From assembly GCA_002431805.1 (NCBI GenBank), contig DJEE01000157.1, forward strand, positions 14,322 to 19,852: a stretch of 5,531 bases of DNA. The letters are read 5' to 3'. Below are positions 1 to 5,516 of this stretch, piece by piece. Every line of letters starts with the position of its first letter. Position 1 is the stretch's first letter. A model generated the notes under the pieces. It was given only the letters and a program-made list of their open reading frames with translations. It had not been told where the DNA came from and did no database searches. The position numbers and the translations under genes were made by a program. Origin of the DNA: Eggerthellaceae bacterium UBA5906 (GTDB taxonomy: Bacteria; Actinomycetota; Coriobacteriia; Coriobacteriales; Eggerthellaceae).

Positions 1-648
1 ATAGAAATCGCTCTTCGGAACGATTTCGATCACCGGCATGGCCTTGGGGTCACGGTTACCCAAAACGGCAACGGTGAATTCACGTCCCTTGATGTAGCGC
101 TCGATAAGCACCTCATCGTCGATAGCAAGGGCCTTCTGCAGGGCATCTTCGATAGCATCCGCGCCTTCAACGATGAATACGCCGATTGCGCTGCCTTCGG
201 TACCGGGCTTCACAACAACCTTCTCACCGATAGTTGCAACAACCAAAGCAAGGTCAACGTCTTGTCCCTTCACAACCGTCATGGAAGGGGGAGTGGGGAT
301 GCCTTCCTTTTCGTAGAACACCTTGGCCTTTGCCTTATCCATCGCCAACGCACTCGACCACACGCCAGAGCACGTGTACGGCAAGTCTATAAGGTCCAAA
401 AAACCTTGCATCGTGCCATCTTCGCCATATTTACCGTGCAAACAAAGGAACGCCACATCGAACGGCTCGTCAATAAGGCGTTTTAAATCCTCTTTGCTAG
501 CCGGATCAATCATTTCAACAGGGAAGCCGGCAGTCTTCAGCGCTTCAGCAGCACCCTTGCCGGAAGCTAGGGAAATTTCACGCTCGTTGCTTTTGCCGCC
601 GCACACCAAAGCAACGCGGCACGCACGAGGATCAATGTTTGAAGACAT
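1..648 (-). CDS. ddl: D-alanine--D-alanine ligase, N-terminal part (runs off the left edge)
   Basis: This cytoplasmic ATP-grasp ligase joins two D-alanines, using ATP, to make the dipeptide that ends peptidoglycan stem peptides. The 216 visible codons cover the N-terminal substrate domain and most of the central ATP-binding domain. CGGKSNEREISLASG (residues 16-30) matches the Ddl signature, with Glu22 at the position of Glu15 in E. coli DdlB. LHGKYGEDGTMQG (70-82), SALAMDK (99-105) and KPGTEGSAIGV (147-157) are the other hallmarks; Lys147 and Ser153 match DdlB Lys144 and Ser150. The window ends at SDFY, just before the omega loop, so the Tyr that separates normal Ddl from Van-type ligases cannot be read. 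Residue 93 is Cys where TGSG is usual (here TCSG). The ATG start has AAGAAGGA upstream, with a rather short 4-nt gap. The gene diverges from rlmN. The family is secure; the exact paralogue (ddlA or ddlB) is not assigned. Confidence 0.93.
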   Translation of the reverse strand, partial: MSSNIDPRACRVALVCGGKSNEREISLASGKGAAEALKTAGFPVEMIDPASKEDLKRLIDEPFDVAFLCLHGKYGEDGTMQGFLDLIDLPYTCSGVWSSALAMDKAKAKVFYEKEGIPTPPSMTVVKGQDVDLALVVATIGEKVVVKPGTEGSAIGVFIVEGADAIEDALQKALAIDDEVLIERYIKGREFTVAVLGNRDPKAMPVIEIVPKSDFY

Positions 649-683
649 GCATTCCTTCTTTCGTCACAAGAACCATTTGCTGC

Positions 684-689
684 AGTATA
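684..689 (-). promoter_or_regulatory. possible -10 element for ddl
   Basis: Reading leftwards, the minus strand carries TATACT here, 35 bases before the ddl start codon. That would give a leader of roughly 30 nt containing the AAGAAGGA ribosome binding site. No convincing -35 hexamer is found 16-18 bases further upstream, so this is a weak candidate based on one hexamer. Confidence 0.27.
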
Positions 690-733
690 GCAAACGAACA
701 TGAACGGTTTGATACAACCAACGCATCAGCGAA

Positions 734-749
734 TGTTTCACGTGAAACA
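734..749. other. parS: parS centromere site 1 (perfect palindrome)
   Basis: The sequence is TGTTTCACGTGAAACA, an exact 16-bp palindrome identical to the consensus chromosomal parS bound by ParB/Spo0J in most bacteria. It lies in the ddl-rlmN intergenic region, about 1.1 kb beyond the 3' end of parB. It ends two bases before a TATAAT box. ParB clamps would load here with CTP and slide onto flanking DNA. The plus strand is open through it, giving the peptide string NVSRET, but this is the usual chance translation of parS and not a real N-terminus of RlmN. Confidence 0.95.
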
Positions 750-751
750 GG

Positions 752-757
752 TATAAT
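752..757 (+). promoter_or_regulatory. candidate -10 box of rlmN
   Basis: A perfect TATAAT lies immediately right of parS. Transcription would be expected to begin about 7-8 bases downstream, near 764-765, which coincides with the ATG at 765. This would give a leaderless or nearly leaderless message. No good -35 hexamer is present at 16-18 bp (the stretch is GCGAAT or similar), and the spacer would be mostly parS. The box also contains the first two bases of the alternative ATG at 756, so it could be coincidental. Confidence 0.4.
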
Positions 758-764
758 GACCGGC

Positions 765-1805
765 ATGAATACTCCAATCAAAGCATATGCGCCTCAGCAG
801 TTCGATACCCTTATCAAAGAGCTTGGGCAGCCGTCCTTCCGTTCGAAGCAGCTTTTCGAGTGGTTGTACGGAAAAGGTGCACAAAGCTACGACGAAATGA
901 CTAACCTACCGGCAAAGTTTCGCCAACAGCTTGCCGAAGAGCATCCACTATATAACGCAGAGGTGCTTGAACACGCCGTCTCCGCCGACGGCACCCACAA
1001 GCTTATCTTGCGGTACCACGACGGGGTGTGCGTCGAAACCGTGGGCATTCCCTCGCGCAGCGGCGACCGCTTAACCGTGTGCTTTTCGACGCAAGCCGGT
1101 TGCCCCATGGCGTGCTCGTTTTGCGCAACAGGGAAAGAAGGACTCGCAAGAAACCTTACGCCTGGCGAGATCGTCGACCAGGTGCTTACCGTGCAACGGC
1201 TGATGAACCGACGGGTAAGCAACGTTGTGGGAATGGGTCAAGGCGAGCCGTTCTTGAACTACGACAATGTTTTGGCGGCGCTGCGCATCATGAACCACAG
1301 CAAAGGGCTCGGCATTGGAGCGCGCCATATCTGCGTATCCACATGCGGCATTATCCCTGGAATTGAAAGGTTCTCCCAAGAGCCCGAGCAGTTCACGCTT
1401 GCGGTATCGCTGCATGCTGCCAAGCAAAGCACGCGACTTGAGCTTATGCCGAAAACAAGCAAGTTTCCACTAGCAGAGCTTAAGGAAAGCCTTGCGCGCT
1501 ACATTGCCGCAACCAACAGGCGCGTAACGTTCGAATACATCATGATTAAAAACGTGAACGACACCGATGCGGACTTACAGGAACTGCTCGGCTTCTGCAA
1601 AGGGCTTCTGTGTCATATTAACCTTATCCCCATCAACGCCATTCCCGAATCACCGTACAAGCCAAGCAGTCACAGCACTATTCAGCATTGGATCGAAACA
1701 ACCGGCAAGCACGGCATTGAAACAACGCTACGCGACTCACGAGGTTCCGACATCGCAGGCGCATGCGGCCAGCTAAAGAACACGTTTGCCAACAAACAGC
1801 ACTAG
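765..1805 (+). CDS. rlmN: dual-specificity 23S rRNA/tRNA adenine C2-methyltransferase RlmN
   Basis: This radical-SAM enzyme methylates C2 of A2503 in 23S rRNA and, in some bacteria, A37 of certain tRNAs. Counted from the ATG at 765 the protein has 346 residues, near the family norm. CPMACSFC places the 4Fe-4S cysteines at 113, 117 and 120. Cys106 and Cys334 (in GSDIAGACGQL) match the catalytic pair C118/C355 of E. coli RlmN. GMGQGEPFLNYDNV (156-169) is the SAM-binding GEP region, with Gln where Met is common. HICVSTCGIIPGI and LAVSLHA follow in the expected order. The reading frame is open back to 639, but the extra residues read through parS and match nothing in the family. ATG 756 is an alternative, with only a poor AGG upstream; neither start has a good Shine-Dalgarno. 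The related enzyme Cfr shares the cysteines, but the core chromosomal setting favours RlmN. Confidence 0.95.
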   Translation: MNTPIKAYAPQQFDTLIKELGQPSFRSKQLFEWLYGKGAQSYDEMTNLPAKFRQQLAEEHPLYNAEVLEHAVSADGTHKLILRYHDGVCVETVGIPSRSGDRLTVCFSTQAGCPMACSFCATGKEGLARNLTPGEIVDQVLTVQRLMNRRVSNVVGMGQGEPFLNYDNVLAALRIMNHSKGLGIGARHICVSTCGIIPGIERFSQEPEQFTLAVSLHAAKQSTRLELMPKTSKFPLAELKESLARYIAATNRRVTFEYIMIKNVNDTDADLQELLGFCKGLLCHINLIPINAIPESPYKPSSHSTIQHWIETTGKHGIETTLRDSRGSDIAGACGQLKNTFANKQH

Positions 1806-1826
1806 CAGCACAAGGCCGAACCAATA

Positions 1827-1858
1827 AAAAAGGGAGCCATCATACTGGCTCCCTTTTT
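1827..1858. terminator. bidirectional Rho-independent terminator between rlmN and parB
   Basis: Arms 1827-1839 (AAAAAGGGAGCCA) and 1846-1858 (TGGCTCCCTTTTT) are perfect complements around a 6-nt loop. The GC part is GGGAGCC/GGCTCCC, flanked by A5 on one side and T5 on the other, so either strand gives a hairpin followed by U residues. It lies 22 bases after the rlmN stop and 18 bases after the parB stop, so one element serves both convergent genes. Confidence 0.93.
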
Positions 1859-1875
1859 ACGGCTATTAACAGTGC

Positions 1876-3006
1876 CTAGGCAAGGTTCGAAGCAAGAATG
1901 CCCTTGAACAAACGCTCAAGGTCCTCTTCGTCCTTGAACTCAATCTCAATCTTGTTCTTACCGTTCACAGACTTCACCTTTACGGGCGTATCAAGCACGT
2001 CTTTCAACGTGCGAGCAACTTTCTTGTACTCCTTCGGCACCGGTACCTTCGGCTTTGCATTCTCGTTTTTCTTACCGGAGAACAAGCGAGCAAGTGCTTC
2101 GGCCTCACGCACGCTAAGCTTCTCTTCAATAAGTTTGCGCGTCAGACGCTCACGCCCCTCTTTTGTGGGAATAGACAAAATAGCACGGGCATGACCAGCG
2201 GTGATCTTCTCTTCAAACAGCAGCTGCTGCGCCTCTTCGGGAAGTTCAAGCAAACGCAGCGCGTTGGCAACCGTGGAACGCCCCTTAGACATTGCCTGAG
2301 CAACCTCTGCCTGCGTCATGTTCAGGCGCTCCATCATACGACGATATCCGTACGCCTCTTCGATAGGGTTCAAGTCGGAACGCTGAATGTTCTCGATAAG
2401 TGCTAGCTCCAGCGCTTTGTCGTCGCTTGCGTCCTTGATGCGAATGGGCACTTTTTTCAGCCCTGCAAGCTTTGAAGCCTGCCAACGACGTTCGCCGGCG
2501 ATAATCTGATATGTTCCCTCACCGGCCGGGCGAACCAAAATAGGCTGCAGCAAACCGTCTTTCTGGATGGAAGCAGACAGCTCTTCAAGTTCCTCACGCT
2601 TGAAGTTAGTACGCGGCTGATCGGGGTTGGGAGACACCGCATCGATGTCAACTTCGCCGGTTTCACGGTCTGCGTCAGCTGCGGTCTCCGAAGGTGCCAC
2701 TTGAGCCACCGGCGCAGCAAGCGCCGGGCGGGCCTCGCGCTGAGCAACCCCTTTAATAGTGACCTCTACGCCATTGTCGACGATAGACTCAGGCTCTTGG
2801 TCCTCAAACGACACAGCAGGCGCCGCCTCGTACGTCTGACGCGGCTCAGGAGACTTCTGTGCCGGAACGCTTTCACGGATAACCTCGCGCTCAGGCTCGT
2901 TCACACGCACGCGCGGCGCTTCCTCTTGCGGGATAGCCTCCTCATACGCGCCACCGAGCAGAGAATTCAAACCGCGGCCTAAACCGCCTCGTCCGTTTCT
3001 AGCCAC
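1876..3006 (-). CDS. parB: chromosome partitioning protein ParB (Spo0J family)
   Basis: ParB is the CTP-dependent DNA clamp that loads at parS, spreads, and stimulates ParA to segregate replication origins. With the GTG start at 3006 it has 376 residues. GGLGRGLNSLLG at the N-terminus is the ParA-contacting motif. A charged Pro/Glu/Ala-rich linker follows to about residue 118. The ParB/sulfiredoxin-like nuclease-fold domain then shows NPDQPRTNF, GERRW (171-175, nucleotide-binding box) and ENIQR (205-209). A helix-turn-helix follows (MTQAEVAQAMSKGRSTVANA, about 230-249), then a lysine-rich segment and the C-terminal dimerisation region. It is about 95 residues longer than B. subtilis Spo0J (282), mostly because of the linker. 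The start overlaps the end of parA by 8 bases. A TTG at 3012 in the same frame would add two residues, but GTG 3006 gives the family-typical M-A-R-N start and better ribosome-site spacing. Confidence 0.96.
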   Translation of the reverse strand: MARNGRGGLGRGLNSLLGGAYEEAIPQEEAPRVRVNEPEREVIRESVPAQKSPEPRQTYEAAPAVSFEDQEPESIVDNGVEVTIKGVAQREARPALAAPVAQVAPSETAADADRETGEVDIDAVSPNPDQPRTNFKREELEELSASIQKDGLLQPILVRPAGEGTYQIIAGERRWQASKLAGLKKVPIRIKDASDDKALELALIENIQRSDLNPIEEAYGYRRMMERLNMTQAEVAQAMSKGRSTVANALRLLELPEEAQQLLFEEKITAGHARAILSIPTKEGRERLTRKLIEEKLSVREAEALARLFSGKKNENAKPKVPVPKEYKKVARTLKDVLDTPVKVKSVNGKNKIEIEFKDEEDLERLFKGILASNLA

Positions 3007-4009
3007 GTGCAATCACTTCCTTAGCAAGACTCATGTACGACTGTGCGCCTTTGCCGCTTGGGTCGTACAAGGTAATCGGCTGACCGAAACTTGGCGCCTC
3101 GGACAATTTAACCGTTCGCGGAATCTGCGTTTCAAACACCAGATGACCGAAATACGCGCGTACCTCTTCAACAACCTGGCGCGAAAGCGTGGTGCGACCG
3201 TCGTACATGGTCATAAGCACGCCATAGATATCCAACGTAGGATTCAGGCGAGTTTTGACACGTTTCATTGAATCAAGAAGTTTTGTCACACCTTCCAGTG
3301 CATAGAACTCGCACTGGATAGGGATGAGCAGCTTATCGGCAGCAACCAATGCGTTGACCGTGAGCAAGCCAAGTGAAGGAGGGCAGTCGATAAACACGTA
3401 ATCGTACTTACCGCGCAAAGCGCCCACAGCATCCTTCAGGCGGTTCTCGCGCGCCATCTCGGACACTAGCTCAACCTCGGCGCCGGCAAGGTTGATGGTT
3501 GCCGGCACAAGGTCAAGGCCCTCGCACACATCGGGGATGATAACCTCTTCAATCGGCACATCGTTGAGCAACACATCGTAGATGCAATTCTCAACCTGGC
3601 TTTTCTCAATGCCAAGGCCGCTTGAGGAATTGCCCTGCGGGTCAAGGTCAACCAGCAAAACCTGTTTACCGAGCTCACCGAGCGCAGCGGATAGGTTGAT
3701 GGCCGTGGTAGATTTACCCACGCCACCTTTCTGGTTAATGATAGCCATGATTTTCGTTTGCCCAACCACATGGGTCACGGGCTTTTTCTGGCTGTACGAA
3801 CGAATAGGGGTAGGCTCAATCACCGGGCGCTCCACAATGGGCTCCTCATCGTCATCTTGAGGCTGCTCCTCGTGCGGCGGACGCTCTACCACCTCGATAT
3901 GTTCGATGGCAATCTCATCCTCAACGGTATCTTCTTGTACACGTTGTTCCTGCTGAACCGGCTCAGCTTGCTGCTTCTTGTCTCTCCTGAGGCCGTCAAA
4001 AAATCCCAC
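2999..4009 (-). CDS. parA: chromosome partitioning ATPase ParA (Soj family) with long acidic N-terminal extension
   Basis: ParA is a deviant Walker-type ATPase. Its ATP-bound dimers coat the nucleoid and are released by ParB, which drives origin segregation. The 336-residue protein has the deviant Walker A motif KGGVGKST at 94-101, the A' motif LLVDLDPQGN at 118-127, the Walker B motif FIDCPPSLG at 206-214, and the conserved IQCEFYALEG and KLSEAPSFG stretches. The ATPase core begins near residue 86. B. subtilis Soj is only 253 residues; the extra length is an N-terminal region that opens with MGFFDGLRRDKK and continues rich in Glu, Gln, Asp and Pro. The start is GTG, preceded by AAAGGGGGT (one mismatch to the ideal site) with a 5-nt gap after the G run. 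No in-frame ATG fits better. It forms an operon with overlapping parB and is separated from rsmG by a terminator and a candidate promoter. Confidence 0.96.
   Translation of the reverse strand: MGFFDGLRRDKKQQAEPVQQEQRVQEDTVEDEIAIEHIEVVERPPHEEQPQDDDEEPIVERPVIEPTPIRSYSQKKPVTHVVGQTKIMAIINQKGGVGKSTTAINLSAALGELGKQVLLVDLDPQGNSSSGLGIEKSQVENCIYDVLLNDVPIEEVIIPDVCEGLDLVPATINLAGAEVELVSEMARENRLKDAVGALRGKYDYVFIDCPPSLGLLTVNALVAADKLLIPIQCEFYALEGVTKLLDSMKRVKTRLNPTLDIYGVLMTMYDGRTTLSRQVVEEVRAYFGHLVFETQIPRTVKLSEAPSFGQPITLYDPSGKGAQSYMSLAKEVIARG
3012..3022 (-). promoter_or_regulatory. parB ribosome binding site within the end of parA
   Basis: On the minus strand AAGGAAGTGAT matches the anti-Shine-Dalgarno target AAGGAGGTGAT at all but one base. 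The GGAAG core is 9 bases before GTG 3006 but only 3 bases before TTG 3012. This favours GTG as the parB start. Because the site lies inside the last codons of parA, parA and parB translation are probably coupled. Confidence 0.6.
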
Positions 4010-4037
4010 AGGAACCCCCTTTCATGGTTTCATTCCT

Positions 4038-4043
4038 AGTATA
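4038..4043 (-). promoter_or_regulatory. candidate -10 element of the parAB operon
   Basis: The minus strand reads TATACT here, 28 bases before the parA GTG, which would give a leader of about 20 nt that includes the G-rich ribosome site. The upstream -35 region is not convincing (TACGTG at 17 bp). The position fits, because a terminator at 4116-4152 cuts parAB off from rsmG and so a promoter is needed in 4010-4115. The rest of that gap shows nothing else that I recognise. Confidence 0.4.
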
Positions 4044-4115
4044 CCGTGTTTCGAAAAGGTCACGTATAACTGGTTTCGGCAATAGGTGCTTTTGGGTGAT
4101 TCCAACGAAATCATC

Positions 4116-4152
4116 AAAAGTAAGAAATGCCGCCTTTGCTTTCAAAGGCGGC
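4116..4152 (-). terminator. Rho-independent terminator after rsmG
   Basis: Perfect 10-bp arms at 4129-4138 (GCCGCCTTTG) and 4143-4152 (CAAAGGCGGC) enclose a 4-nt loop. On the minus strand the hairpin is followed by ATTTCTTACTTTT, an interrupted U tract. It begins 6 bases after the rsmG stop codon. The T tract is imperfect, so some read-through into parA is possible. Confidence 0.83.
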
Positions 4153-4158
4153 AACACG

Positions 4159-4842
4159 TTACAGGGGCTTTCTTTGGGCAAGGCCCGTACGACGAGGAAG
4201 CTTGATCTTCGGCTTTCCAACTTTCTCGTAGCTTAAAATGCGTCGGCAGTTTTCCCCAAGCTCAAAGGTTTTGTCATCAACCAGTTCCATTCCCACCTGC
4301 TTTGCAACCACACGCGCATGGTCGAGCTCTTCTTGTTCAACACGCGCCTTATAGCAAATCAGTCGACCACCTTTTTTCAGAAGAGGGGAGGACAGCTCAA
4401 GCAGAACGGAAATCTTCGAAAGCGCACGCGCACTCACCGCAGCAAACTGACCTGCCTGCTCACGCCCAAGGTCCTCAATACGTCCCGCATACGTTGAAAC
4501 GTTTTTCAAACCAAGTTCGCGTACAAAACCGTCAAGGATTTGAACTTTCTTGCCAACGGAATCAACAAGCAACGTATCGCGGCCCGATTCAATAGCAAGG
4601 GGAATGCCAGGATACCCTGCTCCCGTGCCGATGTCGGCATACCGCCCTGCAGGGCACGTGTTAAGAGCTTCAAGCCCCAGCAAAGAATCCTGCACATGCA
4701 ATAGCATGCCATCCTCCCAAGACGAAATCCTTGTGATGTTAGTTGTCTTGTTCGCCTCGATAACCAGTTCAAGATGGCGCTTAAGCAAATCCTCGTGCAT
4801 GAATGCGTTTCCTTCTGCTGTGTATGGTTTCACGTGAAACAT
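4159..4842 (-). CDS. rsmG: 16S rRNA (guanine527-N7)-methyltransferase RsmG
   Basis: RsmG (GidB) makes m7G527 in the 530 loop of 16S rRNA using SAM; loss of it in other bacteria gives low-level streptomycin resistance. From ATG 4842 the protein has 227 residues. NITRI (35-39) and HVQDSLL (49-55) match the family N-terminal signature. YADIGTGAGYPGIPLAI (68-84) is the SAM-binding motif I, VDSVGKKVQILD (93-104) is motif II, and SARALSKI (137-144) follows. The C-terminus LPRRTGLAQRKPL corresponds to the family's YPRKPG...KPL ending. The start is uncertain. ATG 4842 lies at the edge of parS site 2, encodes MFHVKP from the palindrome and lacks a clear ribosome site. ATG 4800 (residue 15) has AGAAGGAAA upstream and would give 213 residues while keeping all conserved motifs. 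Terminators lie on both sides, so it appears to be transcribed alone. Confidence 0.95.
   Translation of the reverse strand: MFHVKPYTAEGNAFMHEDLLKRHLELVIEANKTTNITRISSWEDGMLLHVQDSLLGLEALNTCPAGRYADIGTGAGYPGIPLAIESGRDTLLVDSVGKKVQILDGFVRELGLKNVSTYAGRIEDLGREQAGQFAAVSARALSKISVLLELSSPLLKKGGRLICYKARVEQEELDHARVVAKQVGMELVDDKTFELGENCRRILSYEKVGKPKIKLPRRTGLAQRKPL
4808..4816 (-). promoter_or_regulatory. ribosome binding site favouring the internal rsmG start at 4800
   Basis: The minus strand reads AGAAGGAAA, with GGA 9 bases before ATG 4800. The sequence before ATG 4842 (GTGGGTAAAGT) offers only a weak GGGT. This, together with a possible transcription start inside parS, makes 4800 a serious candidate for the real initiation codon. 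Confidence 0.5.
4826..4841. other. parS: parS site 2 (15 of 16 bases), at the rsmG 5' end
   Basis: The plus strand reads GGTTTCACGTGAAACA, one outer base different from the consensus TGTTTCACGTGAAACA; the central 14 bp form a perfect palindrome. It overlaps the upstream rsmG start codon (4840-4842), so in that reading the site encodes Phe-His-Val-Lys right after Met. A parS near gidB/rsmG is common in origin regions of other bacteria. Confidence 0.92.
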
Positions 4843-4871
4843 ACTTTACCCACTAATCCAGTCATTGAAAA
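4843..4871 (-). promoter_or_regulatory. candidate rsmG promoter running into parS
   Basis: On the minus strand TTTTCA (4871-4866) and TAAAGT (4848-4843) are separated by 17 bases; each matches 4 of 6 consensus positions. Transcription would begin near 4836, inside parS site 2 and downstream of ATG 4842. If so, rsmG must start at ATG 4800. A promoter is expected in this short gap because jag ends with a strong terminator. Confidence 0.4.
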
Positions 4872-4893
4872 CGACTCCGCGTTGAACTCTCTG

Positions 4894-4926
4894 AAAAACA
4901 AAAAGGCCGCACCTTGCGGCACGGCC
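4894..4926 (-). terminator. Rho-independent terminator after jag
   Basis: On the minus strand GGCCGTGCC (4926-4918) pairs with GGTGCGGCC (4913-4905) in a 9-bp stem with two G-U pairs, closed by a GCAA (GNRA) tetraloop. It is followed by TTTTTGTTTTT. It lies 18 bases after the jag stop and ends jag transcription before rsmG. Confidence 0.9.
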
Positions 4927-4944
4927 CGGAAAAGCAAAAACGTT

Positions 4945-5481
4945 TTACAGCGGAAGCACAACCACATGACGGGCAGAGCCTTCGCCCTCGGAAGCGGTTT
5001 CCACGCGGTCGTCATCGCGCAGGGCGATGTGAACGATGCGGCGCTCGTACGGAGTCATGGGGCGAAGCTTCACGCTGCGATGCTGCTTGGCGGCCTTCGC
5101 GGCGGCATTGCGCGCAATGGACTCAAGCTTCTCACGCTGACGGTTCTTATACCCTTCAACGTCAACAATAACAGGGTAGCGGAAGCCCATAGTGCGCACA
5201 GTAATGGCGCTCACCAGGAATTGCAGGGCGTCAAGCGTTTTGCCGTGACGGCCGATAAGCACCGCCAGGTCGTCGCCCGTGATGTCAAGGATAAGCTCTC
5301 CTTCGTCTCCTTCATACTCGTCGATGGTAACCTCGCCAACATCGAAGTGCTTCAAGATGTCCTGAATCGTGGCGATGGCGGTATCGGCGATGCGATCAAG
5401 GTCTTCTTCGGTGATACCGTTTTCTTCGGCCTGGGCGTCAAGAGCCTCTTCTGCGGCCTGTTCCATGTTCTCTTCTGCCAT
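4945..5481 (-). CDS. khpB: KH/R3H-domain RNA-binding protein KhpB (Jag, SpoIIIJ-associated)
   Basis: KhpB/Jag is a cytoplasmic RNA-binding protein that in other Gram-positives pairs with KhpA and affects cell division, elongation and small-RNA regulation. The protein has 178 residues. The first 30 are acidic (rich in Glu, Ala and Asp). A KH domain follows, with the GxxG loop GRHG at 77-80 inside LIGRHGKTLDALQFL. The R3H domain spans roughly 112-176, with the Arg-x3-His signature at Arg147 and His151 (ERRIVHIAL). The ~50-residue Jag_N domain of Bacillus-type proteins (about 208 residues in total) is not recognisable; the acidic stretch takes its place. The ATG has a strong AAGGAG site 5 bases upstream. 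yidC would be expected next, beyond the right edge, but the gap already holds a parS, so jag may be transcribed separately from yidC. Confidence 0.94.
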   Translation of the reverse strand: MAEENMEQAAEEALDAQAEENGITEEDLDRIADTAIATIQDILKHFDVGEVTIDEYEGDEGELILDITGDDLAVLIGRHGKTLDALQFLVSAITVRTMGFRYPVIVDVEGYKNRQREKLESIARNAAAKAAKQHRSVKLRPMTPYERRIVHIALRDDDRVETASEGEGSARHVVVLPL

Positions 5482-5516
5482 TGCAGCTCCTTAGAACTAA
5501 AAACTACAATGCGCGG

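Noticed and set aside
323..703. A plus-strand open frame of 126 codons opposite ddl, and similar frames opposite parA, parB and rsmG
   Set aside because: These lie antisense to genes with clear family motifs, show no recognisable domain and have no good ribosome site; they are shadows of the real genes.
734..749. The palindromes at 734, 4826 and 5517 as terminators or transcription factor operators
   Set aside because: They have no loop and no T tract, and they match the parS consensus at 15 or 16 positions next to parAB, which is a sufficient explanation.
639..764. An N-terminal extension of RlmN of up to 42 residues from an upstream ATG
   Set aside because: The frame is open, but the stretch overlaps the ddl leader, reads through parS (NVSRET) and a probable -10 box, resembles no RlmN N-terminus, and the family length is met from 765 or 756.
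1028..1366. A 112-codon frame inside rlmN and minus-strand frames over the same region
   Set aside because: The rlmN frame carries all the radical-SAM motifs here; the others are arginine-rich out-of-frame translations.
2659..2668. A parS-like half site GGTTTCACGG inside parB
   Set aside because: Only the left half matches; the right half of the palindrome is absent, so specific ParB loading is unlikely.
3004..3009. CACGTG cores at 371, 3004 and 4665 as extra parS sites
   Set aside because: They share only the central six bases and lack the GTTT/AAAC flanks needed for parS.
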